From JBDRDD01 sp043821115 (GTDB lineage Bacteria; CAYTYR01; UBA6262; DAOVJB01): DNA of 33,011 bases. The stretch spans positions 1 to 33,011 of the forward strand of contig JBDRDD010000025.1 in assembly GCA_043821115.1 (NCBI GenBank). Direction: 5' to 3'. The position numbers and the translations under genes are program-made. Below the pieces are notes generated by a model, which made no database searches, had not been told where the DNA came from, and was given only the letters and a program-made list of their open reading frames with translations. Each line of letters opens with the position of its first letter. The first letter of the stretch is position 1. This document shows positions 15,901-24,037 of the stretch, piece by piece.

Positions 15901-18145
15901 CGGTACCTTAACGGCGACAAACACGATTGAAAAACCTTTTGTAAGTATCAGTTTGAAGGGTGAAGGATTGAGACTGGAGCAATATGACATAGAAAAATTC
16001 CAGGCTGAATTCTCCGTAGCGCAGAAAAAAATTAAGATTGAAAATCTTGAAGCCCACAACTCAGGAAGCGTGATTAAATTAGCCAAGGGGAGCGAACTCA
16101 CCATATTGTCTGGTGATCAGATTGACTTTGATCTGCTTGTAGGTCTCAGGAACATTACGATTTCAGGTTTGTCCGCTTTCGGAGGTATGTCCGTAAAAGG
16201 GAAAATTGATCTATCAAAAGAGGATACAGGAGTATTCGCTGATATAGTTACGGACAGCATGTGGGTAAATCAGTATAAGTTTGAAAGGGCCAGGCTTAAG
16301 CTACACTATACTCCGGGTATGGTGGAGTTTCTTCCTGTTCCAAAAAGCAGGTCAAATCTTATCGGGGTTATAAGGTTCGGTGAAGGCGGAATATATCAGA
16401 TAGATGATATATCGATGCTTGAAAAAAACAGGAAGTCTTTAATGCTAAGGGGAGAGATTACAAAGGACGGTACTGCTGATTTAACTCTTAAGACCGAGAA
16501 CTTTGATGCCGGTATTATAGCCGGATTAATGGGTGTGGGTTTAACTGTTAAAGGGAATACCTCCATGGATGTGAGAATTGGGGGGACGAAGGAGGATCCG
16601 TATTTGGCAGGGGACGTTCAAATAACTAACGGGTCTCTAGGGCTTGTAAAGTTCGATACGCTAAATATATCAGCAGTAGCCAAAGACAATCTTATCCTCA
16701 TAGAGCAGTTAAGTCTGAGCCTGATTAAGGGCAGGATGAACGTTTCCGGGGGAGGGGTGGTTCCTTTCGCCTTCACCAAGCAGGCCAAAAAGGACATCGG
16801 TGAAAAAGCACTCAACATGAGCATAAGCGTTTTTAAGAGCGATTTGAGCTTCTTAGCAGATATTGCAAGTGATATCAAAAAAGCTTCAGGGGATGTTGAA
16901 GCCCATCTTGATGTAAAAGGCACGCTTGATGAGCCTGTAATGAACGGGTATTTCAGGGTTAAAAGCGGGGAAATCTTTTCTAAAAAAGTAATCAAAAAGG
17001 TCTCGCAGATAGAAATAGATATGACTGTTGTAAAGAACAAGATAACAATAAACACTTTTGACGCGAAAATAGGGGAAGGCTATATAAGCATGGCTGGCAG
17101 TGCCAGGATGGAGAATTATGCCTTCGAAGAGTTTGATGTTGAGTTTGCTACGTCGCAGAATGTAGGGATAGACCTGAGTATAGACGGTTTCATACCCAAG
17201 GGTAAGCCAAAGATGAGACTTCATGTTTATGGTGACAGGAGCGAGCATCACATAGATGGAGATTTAGAGCTTGTAAATACGCATTTCACCTATCCTCCCC
17301 AGGCGACTGGTGGGATAAAAGGCAAGGATATCTTCGAGATGGATTTTTTTAAGAATGCCATCTGGAACGTGACTATGCGGGCGGGAGACAATACATGGTA
17401 TGAGAACAGCCTTGTAGTGGCAAATATAACGGGTGGGCTTAGTTTTACCGGGAGCAAGAAAAACTTTAAGGTCGAGGGAAGTGTTGAGACAATTAAAGGG
17501 GATGTGCAATACCTTGGTGTGGAGTTCAAGATATTGCAGGCGGAACTGGCATTTCAGAAGAATGTTGCATATTTGGAGGGCAAGGGCGAAACAAAAGTGG
17601 ATGAAGACATCATAACGCTTGTAATCGAAAAAACCGCTCTAAAAGATATTAAACCCAAATTCTATTCCCAGCAGAACCCTGAACTCAGTCAGGAGAAAGT
17701 CATATCTCTCTTAATATACGGCAAAGACGTGAGTGATATAAACCAGGATGAGATTGACAGGGAGGGACTTGATAAATACCTGCTCAGGGAAATGCTCAAG
17801 GTTGTTGACAGTACGCTTAGCAGCAGGATAATTCGTCCTGTCCTAAAGGAAGCGGGTCTGCACGATATTGTAGATGTGGTTAAGGTAAAAACGATGATAT
17901 TTGAAAGGGGAGTTGCTCAGGATGATGAATCCCTGCTCAAAGGCTCACAGGTCACGTTAGGGAAGTACTTCACCAACAAGGTCTTTGTAAGCTATACGAC
18001 GCTTTTTGAGACAGGGATAGCCAACAAACTCGAACTAAGACATCAGGTGGAGCTAGAATACAGGATACAGGGCAGTAAATTTTTAAGGATGCGCATGGAT
18101 AGCGAGGAGCGTTTTTGGGGTCTTGAGAACAAGATCCGCTTCTAG
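12974..18145 (+). CDS. tamB: TamB-like translocation/lipid-transfer protein (AsmA-like superfamily)
   Basis: 1723 residues. One N-terminal membrane helix (about 7-26) anchors a very long periplasmic body made of repeated beta segments with the rhythm of the TamB/AsmA bridge proteins (many phrases like VKGNVSGSAKLKGPLDDLTG and its relatives). The C-terminal about 370 residues form the TamB domain, including EKVISLLIYGKD, GSQVTLGKYFTNKVFVSYT and an end in a short beta strand with Arg-Phe (ENKIRF). Such proteins span the periplasm as hydrophobic-grooved rods and help phospholipid transport or outer membrane protein assembly. The partner TamA/BamA is not seen. Length is above the E. coli TamB (about 1260). 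It lies 4 kb from mlaEFD, consistent with a shared job in outer membrane lipid supply. Confidence 0.9.
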   Translation: MRVKKWLIVGGVIFIIIMTGAYIFLRTGPFTEQFRVMAVKELESMLGRKVYVRHIDTNFLNSVNLKGVRIAKGETFREGDLLAVDAIRIKVDLFRLISRKATLAEAIRSITLVKPVFVLSNIEGDWNIGIPSVQGEGNTFPGFKIFVSRGIVSVEDVSRGPFDALELSSVRAEIDLSQKEQKRIVMTARTNLSKKDKVSFDVVLEDETFAAELKLSKGNIVRYSALVNFPPPKYNFTKGLLSADLSLMGSLSEIEDVFYKGNLYVKDATLQIDDVDEDISNIHAQLLVEKGALSSNAIVARIGDYPFVVKGKVFDITKEPSIDLEIDFPNADYALLVQLTDSIASVGDIPVSGRGAFGCRVSGPLSSPGVNGSIRIAKGVVLNEKVTELETKFKYGNNLFTFLNLSTGFYGGNLALSGTIDLSRSPGALNFDLRSKDVNLVQYLRIGSDIKDMRGRGALIAKVSGDISSPVIEGALESRDVSLFGQDIAVLEGTLKYSDDSVAIAAKTNDGAYNLGTFLKLGDRSVSVKEFSVLWGMSSIRATGNIDTANRSVDISVDTQRLKVENFAFMKSRYKNIKGEFSFLGKVQGKLEALVLKGKVNSNQIYIDGRQIDMSSEFSFGNKVLNVSSLAVNSAYRARGEVIFSHDKKPPYVDADLTVEDGHLDVLALLLEIDTDKYPVKGNVSGSAKLKGPLDDLTGNAEIELSKAQVKDFPIEHLESSFALYDRQVNVSRFLLRQNGGRIKGTARAGIDQKKKNKLSISLMLEQFKISEMVFDGNMSLEGDVNYGEKAKGQFITSGLRVNGQPHVVRADLVYKEGGLNISPVSATDDITLKGDIIFGKDASFDVMLNIRKVSLSDSLKAMNLSGAERYKGMISGALHFEGTTKVPEVEGYLNITSGDLTGFKFDTLNTQLSFRQRELVLRKMQGRSGSGSFSAQGNIDFSGEDGKLDIKGSFNAIALESLLSSSEPDLRGLLSGTLTATNTIEKPFVSISLKGEGLRLEQYDIEKFQAEFSVAQKKIKIENLEAHNSGSVIKLAKGSELTILSGDQIDFDLLVGLRNITISGLSAFGGMSVKGKIDLSKEDTGVFADIVTDSMWVNQYKFERARLKLHYTPGMVEFLPVPKSRSNLIGVIRFGEGGIYQIDDISMLEKNRKSLMLRGEITKDGTADLTLKTENFDAGIIAGLMGVGLTVKGNTSMDVRIGGTKEDPYLAGDVQITNGSLGLVKFDTLNISAVAKDNLILIEQLSLSLIKGRMNVSGGGVVPFAFTKQAKKDIGEKALNMSISVFKSDLSFLADIASDIKKASGDVEAHLDVKGTLDEPVMNGYFRVKSGEIFSKKVIKKVSQIEIDMTVVKNKITINTFDAKIGEGYISMAGSARMENYAFEEFDVEFATSQNVGIDLSIDGFIPKGKPKMRLHVYGDRSEHHIDGDLELVNTHFTYPPQATGGIKGKDIFEMDFFKNAIWNVTMRAGDNTWYENSLVVANITGGLSFTGSKKNFKVEGSVETIKGDVQYLGVEFKILQAELAFQKNVAYLEGKGETKVDEDIITLVIEKTALKDIKPKFYSQQNPELSQEKVISLLIYGKDVSDINQDEIDREGLDKYLLREMLKVVDSTLSSRIIRPVLKEAGLHDIVDVVKVKTMIFERGVAQDDESLLKGSQVTLGKYFTNKVFVSYTTLFETGIANKLELRHQVELEYRIQGSKFLRMRMDSEERFWGLENKIRF

Positions 18146-18165
18146 AAAAAACTACAGAATTTAAT

Positions 18166-18193
18166 TTGTTAAAAGACGCTTTTATGCTATAAT
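18166..18193 (+). promoter_or_regulatory. Extended -10 promoter of the rpsF operon
   Basis: TTGTTA (18166-18171), a 16-base spacer and TGCTATAAT ending at 18193; the TG before the -10 makes it an extended -10 element. The spacer contains a perfect 6-bp inverted repeat TAAAAG-ACG-CTTTTA (18170-18184), which could be an operator or chance. The leader would be only about 24 bases long. Confidence 0.7.
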
Positions 18194-18223
18194 AATACCA
18201 ATCTTATAAGGAGGTGGAAAAGC

Positions 18224-18574
18224 GTGAAGTCGTATGAAACTATTGTGATCTTCAATCCCAAATTAGCTGTTGAAGAGGTAGACCAGACTGTCAGCAAAAT
18301 AGAAAACATAATTACTTCTAATGGCGGCAAGGTTACTGCGGTAAACAAGTGGGGAGTGAAGAAGACAGAACATAGCACGAAGGGACATCAGGAGGGTTTT
18401 TATGTGCATATAACTTTTGACGGTCCCGGTGAATTGGTTTCAACTCTTATCCAGCAGTACAGGGTAACTGTTCCGATCATTAAGCACCTGACGACAAAGG
18501 TCGAGCCAGCCAAGGCTCCTGCGTCAAAGGAATCCAAGGCTGCCGGCGATGCCGCGACAGGAAAACAGCAATAG
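18224..18574 (+). CDS. rpsF: 30S ribosomal protein bS6
   Basis: 116 residues starting with GTG, preceded by the strong ribosome site AAGGAGGTG. The sequence MKSYETIVIFNP, the central GGKVTAVNKWGVKK and the FDGPGELVSTLIQQYRV part are typical of S6, which pairs with S18 on the platform of the 30S subunit. The C-terminal 20 residues (rich in Lys, Ala and Glu) form a flexible tail of the kind seen in many S6 proteins. It heads the conserved rpsF-ssb-rpsR-rplI-dnaB group. The leader is too short to hold the S6:S18-binding mRNA structure known from other bacteria. Confidence 0.97.
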   Translation: MKSYETIVIFNPKLAVEEVDQTVSKIENIITSNGGKVTAVNKWGVKKTEHSTKGHQEGFYVHITFDGPGELVSTLIQQYRVTVPIIKHLTTKVEPAKAPASKESKAAGDAATGKQQ

Positions 18575-18604
18575 CACGACTGATAAAACAAGGGGGCGAT
18601 GTAA

Positions 18605-19030
18605 TTGGCAAGTGAAAATAAAATATTGTTGATGGGGAATCTGACAAGAGATCCAGAACTTCGCTATACACCCGGCGGGCAGGCTGTCGCTGCCTTTACC
18701 GTAGCTGTAAACAGGCGCTACAAAAACAACACAACCGGGGAAACCGTTGACAAGGCGGACTTTATCCCTGTAGAAGTGTGGAGAAAACAGGCGGAGAGCT
18801 GTAAGCAGTACCTGCTCAAAGGTAGTTCTGTTTATGTAGAAGGAAGGCTTCAGAGTGATTCCTGGGAGGCTAATGACGGGACAAAGCGAAGTAAGCTGAA
18901 GGTAGTTGCCCAGAGGGTGCAGTTTCTTACAAGGAGTCCGAGGGCAAAAAACGAAGAAGAAAATTCTCTGAACTCAGAGTCATTTGAACCTAATGCCGTG
19001 GGCCTTGAGGATGAAGATGTCCCGTTCTGA
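18605..19030 (+). CDS. ssb: Single-stranded DNA-binding protein
   Basis: 141 residues. An OB fold covers about 1-110 (KILLMGNLTRDPELRYTPGG, FIPVEVWRKQAE, SVYVEGRLQSDSW), followed by a linker and an acidic tip EDEDVPF, the conserved hook that recruits replication and repair partners. The start is TTG at 18605: AGGGGG lies eight bases upstream, whereas an ATG at 18599 is too close to it and is followed at once by a stop codon (ATGTAA). The mini-ORF and weak start may lower expression relative to the flanking ribosomal genes. The protein coats single-stranded DNA in replication, and its placement between rpsF and rpsR is widely conserved. Confidence 0.96.
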   Translation: MASENKILLMGNLTRDPELRYTPGGQAVAAFTVAVNRRYKNNTTGETVDKADFIPVEVWRKQAESCKQYLLKGSSVYVEGRLQSDSWEANDGTKRSKLKVVAQRVQFLTRSPRAKNEEENSLNSESFEPNAVGLEDEDVPF

Positions 19031-19079
19031 AGCATTTTTTCAAAAATAAAAATTCGTAAAAAACAGGAGGTGTTAACGA

Positions 19080-19340
19080 ATGGAAGCAAAACCAAAGTAT
19101 AAACCGCGCAGAAAAAAACCATTTACAAGAGGCAGGTTCAGGAAAAAAGTCTGTCGTTTCTGTGCGGCAAAGAGTTCGATCGATTACAAGAACGTTGGGA
19201 TGCTTAAGAGTTTTACAAGTGAGAGAGGGAAGATTATACCCAGGCGTATTACGGGTAACTGCGCGCTTCATCAGAGACGCATGGCTATAGCTATAAAAAG
19301 AGCAAGGGAGATAGGTCTTTTATCCGTTGCTTCTGCCTGA
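19080..19340 (+). CDS. rpsR: 30S ribosomal protein bS18
   Basis: 86 residues. KKVCRFCAAKSSIDYKNV, then SERGKIIPRRITGNCALHQRR and RAREIGLLSV as conserved S18 pieces. The CRFC pair with a later Cys suggests the zinc-binding form of S18 (C-x2-C, and GNC). An AGGAGGTG ribosome site precedes the ATG. S18 joins S6 in the 30S platform, and its place two genes after rpsF is the usual one. Length is normal, with a basic N-terminal extension of about 20 residues. Confidence 0.97.
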   Translation: MEAKPKYKPRRKKPFTRGRFRKKVCRFCAAKSSIDYKNVGMLKSFTSERGKIIPRRITGNCALHQRRMAIAIKRAREIGLLSVASA

Positions 19341-19387
19341 TAGGCCCAATATCTTTCATGGCATAAATACCGAGTTGGAGGACTAAA

Positions 19388-19852
19388 GTGAAGGTTATCT
19401 TAAAACAGGATGTAAAATCAGTCGGAAAACAGGGTGACGCTGTGCAGGTTGCCACGGGATATGCTCGTAATTACCTGCTTCCGAAGAATCTGGCCGTAGA
19501 AGCAAACGATAAAAACCTGCTTAAGCTTGACCAGGAAAAACAGGTAATGGAGAAGAAACAGGGAAAGGTAATGAAGGAAGCCCAGAAGCTGGCCGGGGCA
19601 ATAGAAAAAATATCATGCACGATTCTTGCCAAGGTCGGTGATACCGATAAAATGTTCGGACAGGTGGGCACTCTTGATATAGTTGACGCATTGGCGTCAA
19701 AAGGCATACAAATAGAAAAAAAGCAGGTTTTGCTGGAGGAACCCATAAGAGAGCTTGGCGTATACACGGTCCCTGTGAAGCTTTATGTAAGCGAGGCGGA
19801 TGCTGAGAAGAAGGTCATCGCCAAACTTAAAGTGTGGGTAGTGAAGGAGTAG
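19388..19852 (+). CDS. rplI: 50S ribosomal protein bL9
   Basis: 154 residues starting with GTG at 19388, preceded by TTGGAGGA. The N-terminal domain has the family signature GKQGDAVQVATGYARNYLLPK, here read as GDAVQVATGYARNYLLP. A long helix with many Lys and Gln (about 40-75) connects to the C-terminal domain (FGQVGTLDIVDALASKG). L9 binds 23S rRNA near the L1 stalk with this extended dumbbell shape. It precedes dnaB by 22 bases, as in many bacteria. Confidence 0.97.
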   Translation: MKVILKQDVKSVGKQGDAVQVATGYARNYLLPKNLAVEANDKNLLKLDQEKQVMEKKQGKVMKEAQKLAGAIEKISCTILAKVGDTDKMFGQVGTLDIVDALASKGIQIEKKQVLLEEPIRELGVYTVPVKLYVSEADAEKKVIAKLKVWVVKE

Positions 19853-19874
19853 TGAAAACTAGGAGAGTGCAGTT

Positions 19875-21212
19875 ATGGTGGGAGTAATTGAAAAAGTACC
19901 GCCGCAGAATCTTGAAGCGGAAAAGGCTGCCCTGGGGGCCATGCTTGTAGAGAAAGAGGCTGTAATAAAGGCCATCGAGATGCTACAAGGAAAGCATTTT
20001 TACAAGGAAGCTCACCGGATAGTTTTTGATGCCATGGTTGAGTTGTTTGATAGAAACGAACCGGTGGATATTACAACGCTCTCCGAGGTGCTAAGGAAGA
20101 AAAAACTCCTTAGTAACATAGGGGGCTCTTCTTATTTAACGAGTCTAATTGACAGTGTTCCTACGGCCGCAAACATTGACTACTATGCTAAGATTATAAG
20201 AGAGAAGAGTATATTAAGGTCACTGATAAATGTTTCAAACGATATTCTGCATGAGAGCTATGCCGCAGAGGAAGATGCTGACACGGTCCTGGATAAGGCA
20301 GAGCAGAAGATATTTGACCTTTCTGAAAATAAGATTACACAGGGATTTGTCCCCGTAAAAGATATGATTCATGATACCATAGATCTTGTTGACAAACTGT
20401 ACCAGAAAAAGGAACATGTAACGGGGCTCTCAACAGGTTTTACGGATTTTGATATAAAGACTGCCGGGTTGCATCCTTCAAACCTCATCATTGTTGCCGG
20501 TGTCACATCCATGGGGAAAACAAGTTTCTGTCTTAATATAGCGACCCACGTGGGTATAGAAAAAAAGAAACCTGTTGCCATATTCAGCCTGGAGATGGCC
20601 CGTGAAGAACTTCTCCTGAGAATGCTTTGCTCGGAGGCAAGGATAGGCCTGCATAAGGTCAGAACGGGATTCCTCGGTAAGAATGACTTTACATACCTGA
20701 CCAATGCCGCGTCAAAGCTTTCCGAAGCTCCTATATTCGTGGATGACAGTAGTCCTCTCTCTGTACTGGAGATGAAGGCAAAGTCCAGACGTCTTAAGGC
20801 AGAGAGGGGATTAAGCCTCATAATAGTCGATTACCTGCAGCTTATAAACTCACGCGGCAGGATAGAGAACAGACAGCAGGAAATAGCGGAGATATCCAGG
20901 TCGCTCAAAGGGCTTGCCAAAGAATTAAAAGTCCCCGTAATAGCATTGTCCCAGCTTTCACGTCAGGTTGAGAAGAGAAAAGACTACAGGCCCCAGCTCT
21001 CAGATTTAAGGGAATCGGGAGCGATAGAGCAGGATGCGGATCTCGTGGCTTTCATCTTCAGGGAAGAATACTACGATCGTGATCGCCCGGAAATAGAAGG
21101 TATAGCAGAGGTCATAATAGCCAAACAGAGAAGTGGTCCTACAGGCACAATCAAAATGTCTTTTATAAAGGATTACACGCGTTTCGAGAATCTATCTAAG
21201 GCGCGGGAATAA
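19875..21212 (+). CDS. dnaB: Replicative DNA helicase DnaB
   Basis: 445 residues, full length. The N-terminal collar domain (about 8-110, PPQNLEAEKAALGAML) is followed by a linker and the RecA-like motor. Walker A is GVTSMGKT (209-216), a slight variant of the common GRPSMGKT, and the Walker B region is LSLIIVDYLQLI (314-325). SQLSRQVEKRKDYRPQLSDL and RESGAIEQDAD are the usual downstream motifs. It unwinds DNA ahead of the replication fork as a hexamer. The ATG at 19875 has GGAGAG upstream. There is no intein or insertion, which dnaB genes sometimes carry. Confidence 0.97.
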   Translation: MVGVIEKVPPQNLEAEKAALGAMLVEKEAVIKAIEMLQGKHFYKEAHRIVFDAMVELFDRNEPVDITTLSEVLRKKKLLSNIGGSSYLTSLIDSVPTAANIDYYAKIIREKSILRSLINVSNDILHESYAAEEDADTVLDKAEQKIFDLSENKITQGFVPVKDMIHDTIDLVDKLYQKKEHVTGLSTGFTDFDIKTAGLHPSNLIIVAGVTSMGKTSFCLNIATHVGIEKKKPVAIFSLEMAREELLLRMLCSEARIGLHKVRTGFLGKNDFTYLTNAASKLSEAPIFVDDSSPLSVLEMKAKSRRLKAERGLSLIIVDYLQLINSRGRIENRQQEIAEISRSLKGLAKELKVPVIALSQLSRQVEKRKDYRPQLSDLRESGAIEQDADLVAFIFREEYYDRDRPEIEGIAEVIIAKQRSGPTGTIKMSFIKDYTRFENLSKARE

Positions 21213-21227
21213 TACAACGGAGGACGG

Positions 21228-22373
21228 ATGGATTTCTACAGACCTACATGGGCGGAGATAGACCTTGGAGCTGTCTCTCATAATATTGTTCAGATAAGAA
21301 AAAAGCTCCAGTGTGATGCCGGTATTCTTGCAATGGTCAAGGCCGATGGGTACGGCCATGGCGCAATTGAAGTTGCAAGGACTCTAGTTGAAGCAGAGTA
21401 TGAAGGCAAACCCTGTGTGTCAATGCTGGGCGTCGCACTTATAGAGGAAGGAATCCAGCTGCGTCAGGCTGGATTTAAGAATATCCCTGTTTTGATTTTA
21501 GGCAGTATTTATCCAATGGAGAATTTTGAGCATGTGGTCAAGTTTGACCTTACGCCGACCATCTGTAGCCTGGAATCAGCGCAGGCTCTTGGGAAGATAG
21601 CTCACAACGCCGGTAAAAAGGTCAATATTCACGTTGAAGTGGATACAGGCATGGGACGCATAGGCGTTTCTTCCTCCACCTCAAATGCTCTTGTTGAGAA
21701 AATTTCAAAGGTAGACTCTCTTAACATAGAGGGTATTTACACGCATTTTCCGGCAGCGGATACAGAGCCTGATTTTACTGAAACGCAGATAATGGAGTTT
21801 AAGAAGATACTTGAAGACCTTGATAAGGCTGGGGTGGAAGTCCCACTCAGGCATATGGCAAACAGCGCTGCCCTTATCAAGTATAAGGGCACATATTTTA
21901 ACATCGTACGTCCGGGACTTGCAATATATGGGCTCCTTCCTTTCCCGAGCACGCTAAAATACATTGACCTGCGCCCGGTTTTCTCTCTAAAAAGCAGGAT
22001 AGTTTATCTTAAGAAAGTTCCGATACGCACTAGTATAAGCTACGGCAGGACTTTCATAACAAAAAGAGATTCCTTGATTGCTACGATACCTGTAGGATAC
22101 GGTGATGGTTACAGCCGACTCCTCTCAAATAAAGGGGAAGTTCTTATCCGGGGAAAGAGGGTGCCGGTTGTGGGGCGCGTTTGTATGGATATGTTCATGG
22201 TTGATGTCACTGACATTCCTAAAGCGAATGTGGGTGATGAGGTGGTTTTAGCGGGCACCCAGGGAAATGAAAGCATAACTATTGAGGAAATAGCCGATAA
22301 AACGGGCACCATCTCTTACGAGGTGGTCTGCCAGGTGAGTAAACGGGTTCCCAGAGTATATATGAAAGGGTGA
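21228..22373 (+). CDS. alr: Alanine racemase
   Basis: 381 residues. The pyridoxal phosphate lysine is K38 in MVKADGYGHGA and the second catalytic base is Y272 in SISYGRTF, both intact. The fold is an N-terminal TIM barrel (to about 245) and a C-terminal beta domain, with HMANSAAL and VRPGLAIYG as extra family marks. The enzyme makes D-alanine for peptidoglycan in the cytoplasm. It follows dnaB by 15 bases, with ribosome site GGAGGA, and is probably in the same transcript. PVGYGDGY near residue 290 is also typical. Confidence 0.96.
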   Translation: MDFYRPTWAEIDLGAVSHNIVQIRKKLQCDAGILAMVKADGYGHGAIEVARTLVEAEYEGKPCVSMLGVALIEEGIQLRQAGFKNIPVLILGSIYPMENFEHVVKFDLTPTICSLESAQALGKIAHNAGKKVNIHVEVDTGMGRIGVSSSTSNALVEKISKVDSLNIEGIYTHFPAADTEPDFTETQIMEFKKILEDLDKAGVEVPLRHMANSAALIKYKGTYFNIVRPGLAIYGLLPFPSTLKYIDLRPVFSLKSRIVYLKKVPIRTSISYGRTFITKRDSLIATIPVGYGDGYSRLLSNKGEVLIRGKRVPVVGRVCMDMFMVDVTDIPKANVGDEVVLAGTQGNESITIEEIADKTGTISYEVVCQVSKRVPRVYMKG

Positions 22374-22389
22374 GAACGGGTATAGATCT

Positions 22390-23241
22390 ATGAATTTCCC
22401 TCATTTGAATGATTTTAACAAGAAGATGCATCTTGATAAGGAACTGAAGCCTTTTGCAAAGTTCGTCCAGCTCTTGGGAAAGAAAATAACGATATTCGGT
22501 ACCCACATGGGCAGGATGACAATGCTCTTCCAGCAGATATGTAAATGGACTTTCAGAAAACCCTTTGAAGTTAAAAACATATACCACCAGATGGTGGAAA
22601 TAGGGGTTTATTCTCTTTCCGTAACCTCCCTTACTTCGCTTTTTACAGGTATGGTCCTGGCGCTTCAGACAGGAATGGCGTCCAAGAACATACTCAACGA
22701 ACCTCTGTATGTCGGTACGGCTGTCGGTTTTTCCATGGTAAAAGAGCTTGGCCCGGTTCTAACATCTATTGTAATAGCAGGAAGGGTCGGTGCGGCCATA
22801 GCAGCAGAACTCGGGACAATGAACGTGACCGAACAGATAGATGCACTGCACACACTCGGGACAAATCCAGTTAAATATCTTGCTGTCCCTAGATTTCTGG
22901 CGTGCTTGTTGATGGTTCCGATACTTGTGTTATATGCTGACTTAATAGGTGTTCTCGGGGGCTACATTGTCAGTATATACAAACTGGGTGTTCCCTCAAG
23001 CGTATATTATCACGATATTATCGATTACATGACGATGGGTGACATATTCCACGGTCTTATAAAATCAGTATTTTTCGCCTTTATCATTATCATGGTAAGC
23101 TGTTACAAAGGGTTTTCCGCCCAGGGCGGGGCAGAGGGAGTAGGTAAGGCGACCACACAGACTGTCGTCATTTCAATGGTCCTAATACTTGTGTCGGATT
23201 ATTTTATTACGGCTCTGCTTCAGGTAATAGGAATAGGATAA
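22390..23241 (+). CDS. mlaE: Phospholipid ABC transporter permease MlaE
   Basis: 283 residues. After an N-terminal part of about 60 residues (including an amphipathic interfacial stretch), five or so membrane helices follow from about residue 75. The hallmark TEQIDALHTLGTNPVKYL, facing the ATPase, is present, as are GMVLALQTG and IVIAGRVGAAIAAELG. The protein forms the inner membrane permease of the Mla system, which moves phospholipids between the inner and outer membranes. It is followed by the ATPase and the MCE-domain gene, the standard order mlaE-mlaF-mlaD. A ribosome site is not obvious and the gene follows alr by 16 bases. Confidence 0.93.
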   Translation: MNFPHLNDFNKKMHLDKELKPFAKFVQLLGKKITIFGTHMGRMTMLFQQICKWTFRKPFEVKNIYHQMVEIGVYSLSVTSLTSLFTGMVLALQTGMASKNILNEPLYVGTAVGFSMVKELGPVLTSIVIAGRVGAAIAAELGTMNVTEQIDALHTLGTNPVKYLAVPRFLACLLMVPILVLYADLIGVLGGYIVSIYKLGVPSSVYYHDIIDYMTMGDIFHGLIKSVFFAFIIIMVSCYKGFSAQGGAEGVGKATTQTVVISMVLILVSDYFITALLQVIGIG

Positions 23242-23265
23242 TCTAAGAGTTTTTCAGGGAAGTTT

Positions 23266-24012
23266 ATGATAAAAATAATAGAACTTCACAAAAGTTTCGG
23301 GGCACATCATGTATTAAGAGGAGTGAACCTCGATATAAAAGACGGCGAGACCATGGTCATCATCGGCAGAAGCGGTGAAGGCAAGAGCGTGCTGCTAAAG
23401 CATATAGTAGGACTGCTTAAGCCTGACAGCGGAAGTGTTTATATAAACGATCAGGACATTAGTTCTATGAAAGAGGAAAAGCTTGCTAATGTCCAGAAAC
23501 GCTTCGGTATGCTGTTCCAAGGGGCTGCTCTTTTTGATTCACTGACTGTAAGGGATAACGTGGCTTTCGGATTACGGCATAATGAGAAAATCAGCGAGAG
23601 GGAAAAGGACGAGATAGTAAAGGAAAAACTATTCCTAGTAGGTCTTGAGGGAATAGAGAACCTCAAGCCCGCTGACCTCTCAGGTGGTATGAAGAAACGC
23701 GTCGGTCTTGCCAGGGCCATTGCCGCAAATCCCGATTTCATACTCTACGATGAGCCAACGACCGGCATAGACCCTATAATGGGGGATATTATCAACGATT
23801 TGCTCGTTGACTTGAAATCAAAACTAAAAACTACATCGATAGCTGTAACACATGACATGGTGAGCGCATATAAAATAGCAGACAGGATAGCACTCCTTCA
23901 TGAGGGAAGGATAGTGGAGGTGGGGACTCCGCAAGAGATAAAAAGCACGAAGAATCCCTATGTTCAGCAGTTCATAACCGGCAGCGGTAAGGGTCCGATT
24001 CGAGTACATTAA
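23266..24012 (+). CDS. mlaF: Phospholipid ABC transporter ATP-binding protein MlaF
   Basis: 248 residues. Walker A GRSGEGKS (34-41), signature LSGGMKKRVGLARA (138-151), Walker B FILYDEPTTGIDP (158-170) and H-loop VTHD are all intact. GMKKR in the signature and GRSGEGKS in the P-loop are typical of Mla/Mkl-type ATPases. It drives MlaE. The ATG has a modest ribosome site (CAGGGAAG) upstream. The gene lies 24 bases after mlaE and 25 before mlaD. The other usual Mla genes, mlaC and mlaB, are absent next to it, which fits the long MlaD discussed below. Confidence 0.95.
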   Translation: MIKIIELHKSFGAHHVLRGVNLDIKDGETMVIIGRSGEGKSVLLKHIVGLLKPDSGSVYINDQDISSMKEEKLANVQKRFGMLFQGAALFDSLTVRDNVAFGLRHNEKISEREKDEIVKEKLFLVGLEGIENLKPADLSGGMKKRVGLARAIAANPDFILYDEPTTGIDPIMGDIINDLLVDLKSKLKTTSIAVTHDMVSAYKIADRIALLHEGRIVEVGTPQEIKSTKNPYVQQFITGSGKGPIRVH

Positions 24013-24037
24013 TACATTTATCTTGCGAGGTGAAAAG

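Noticed and set aside
18194..18223. S6:S18 autoregulatory mRNA structure before rpsF
   Set aside because: The predicted leader is only about 24 bases long and no matching stem-loop with a CCG bulge is seen.
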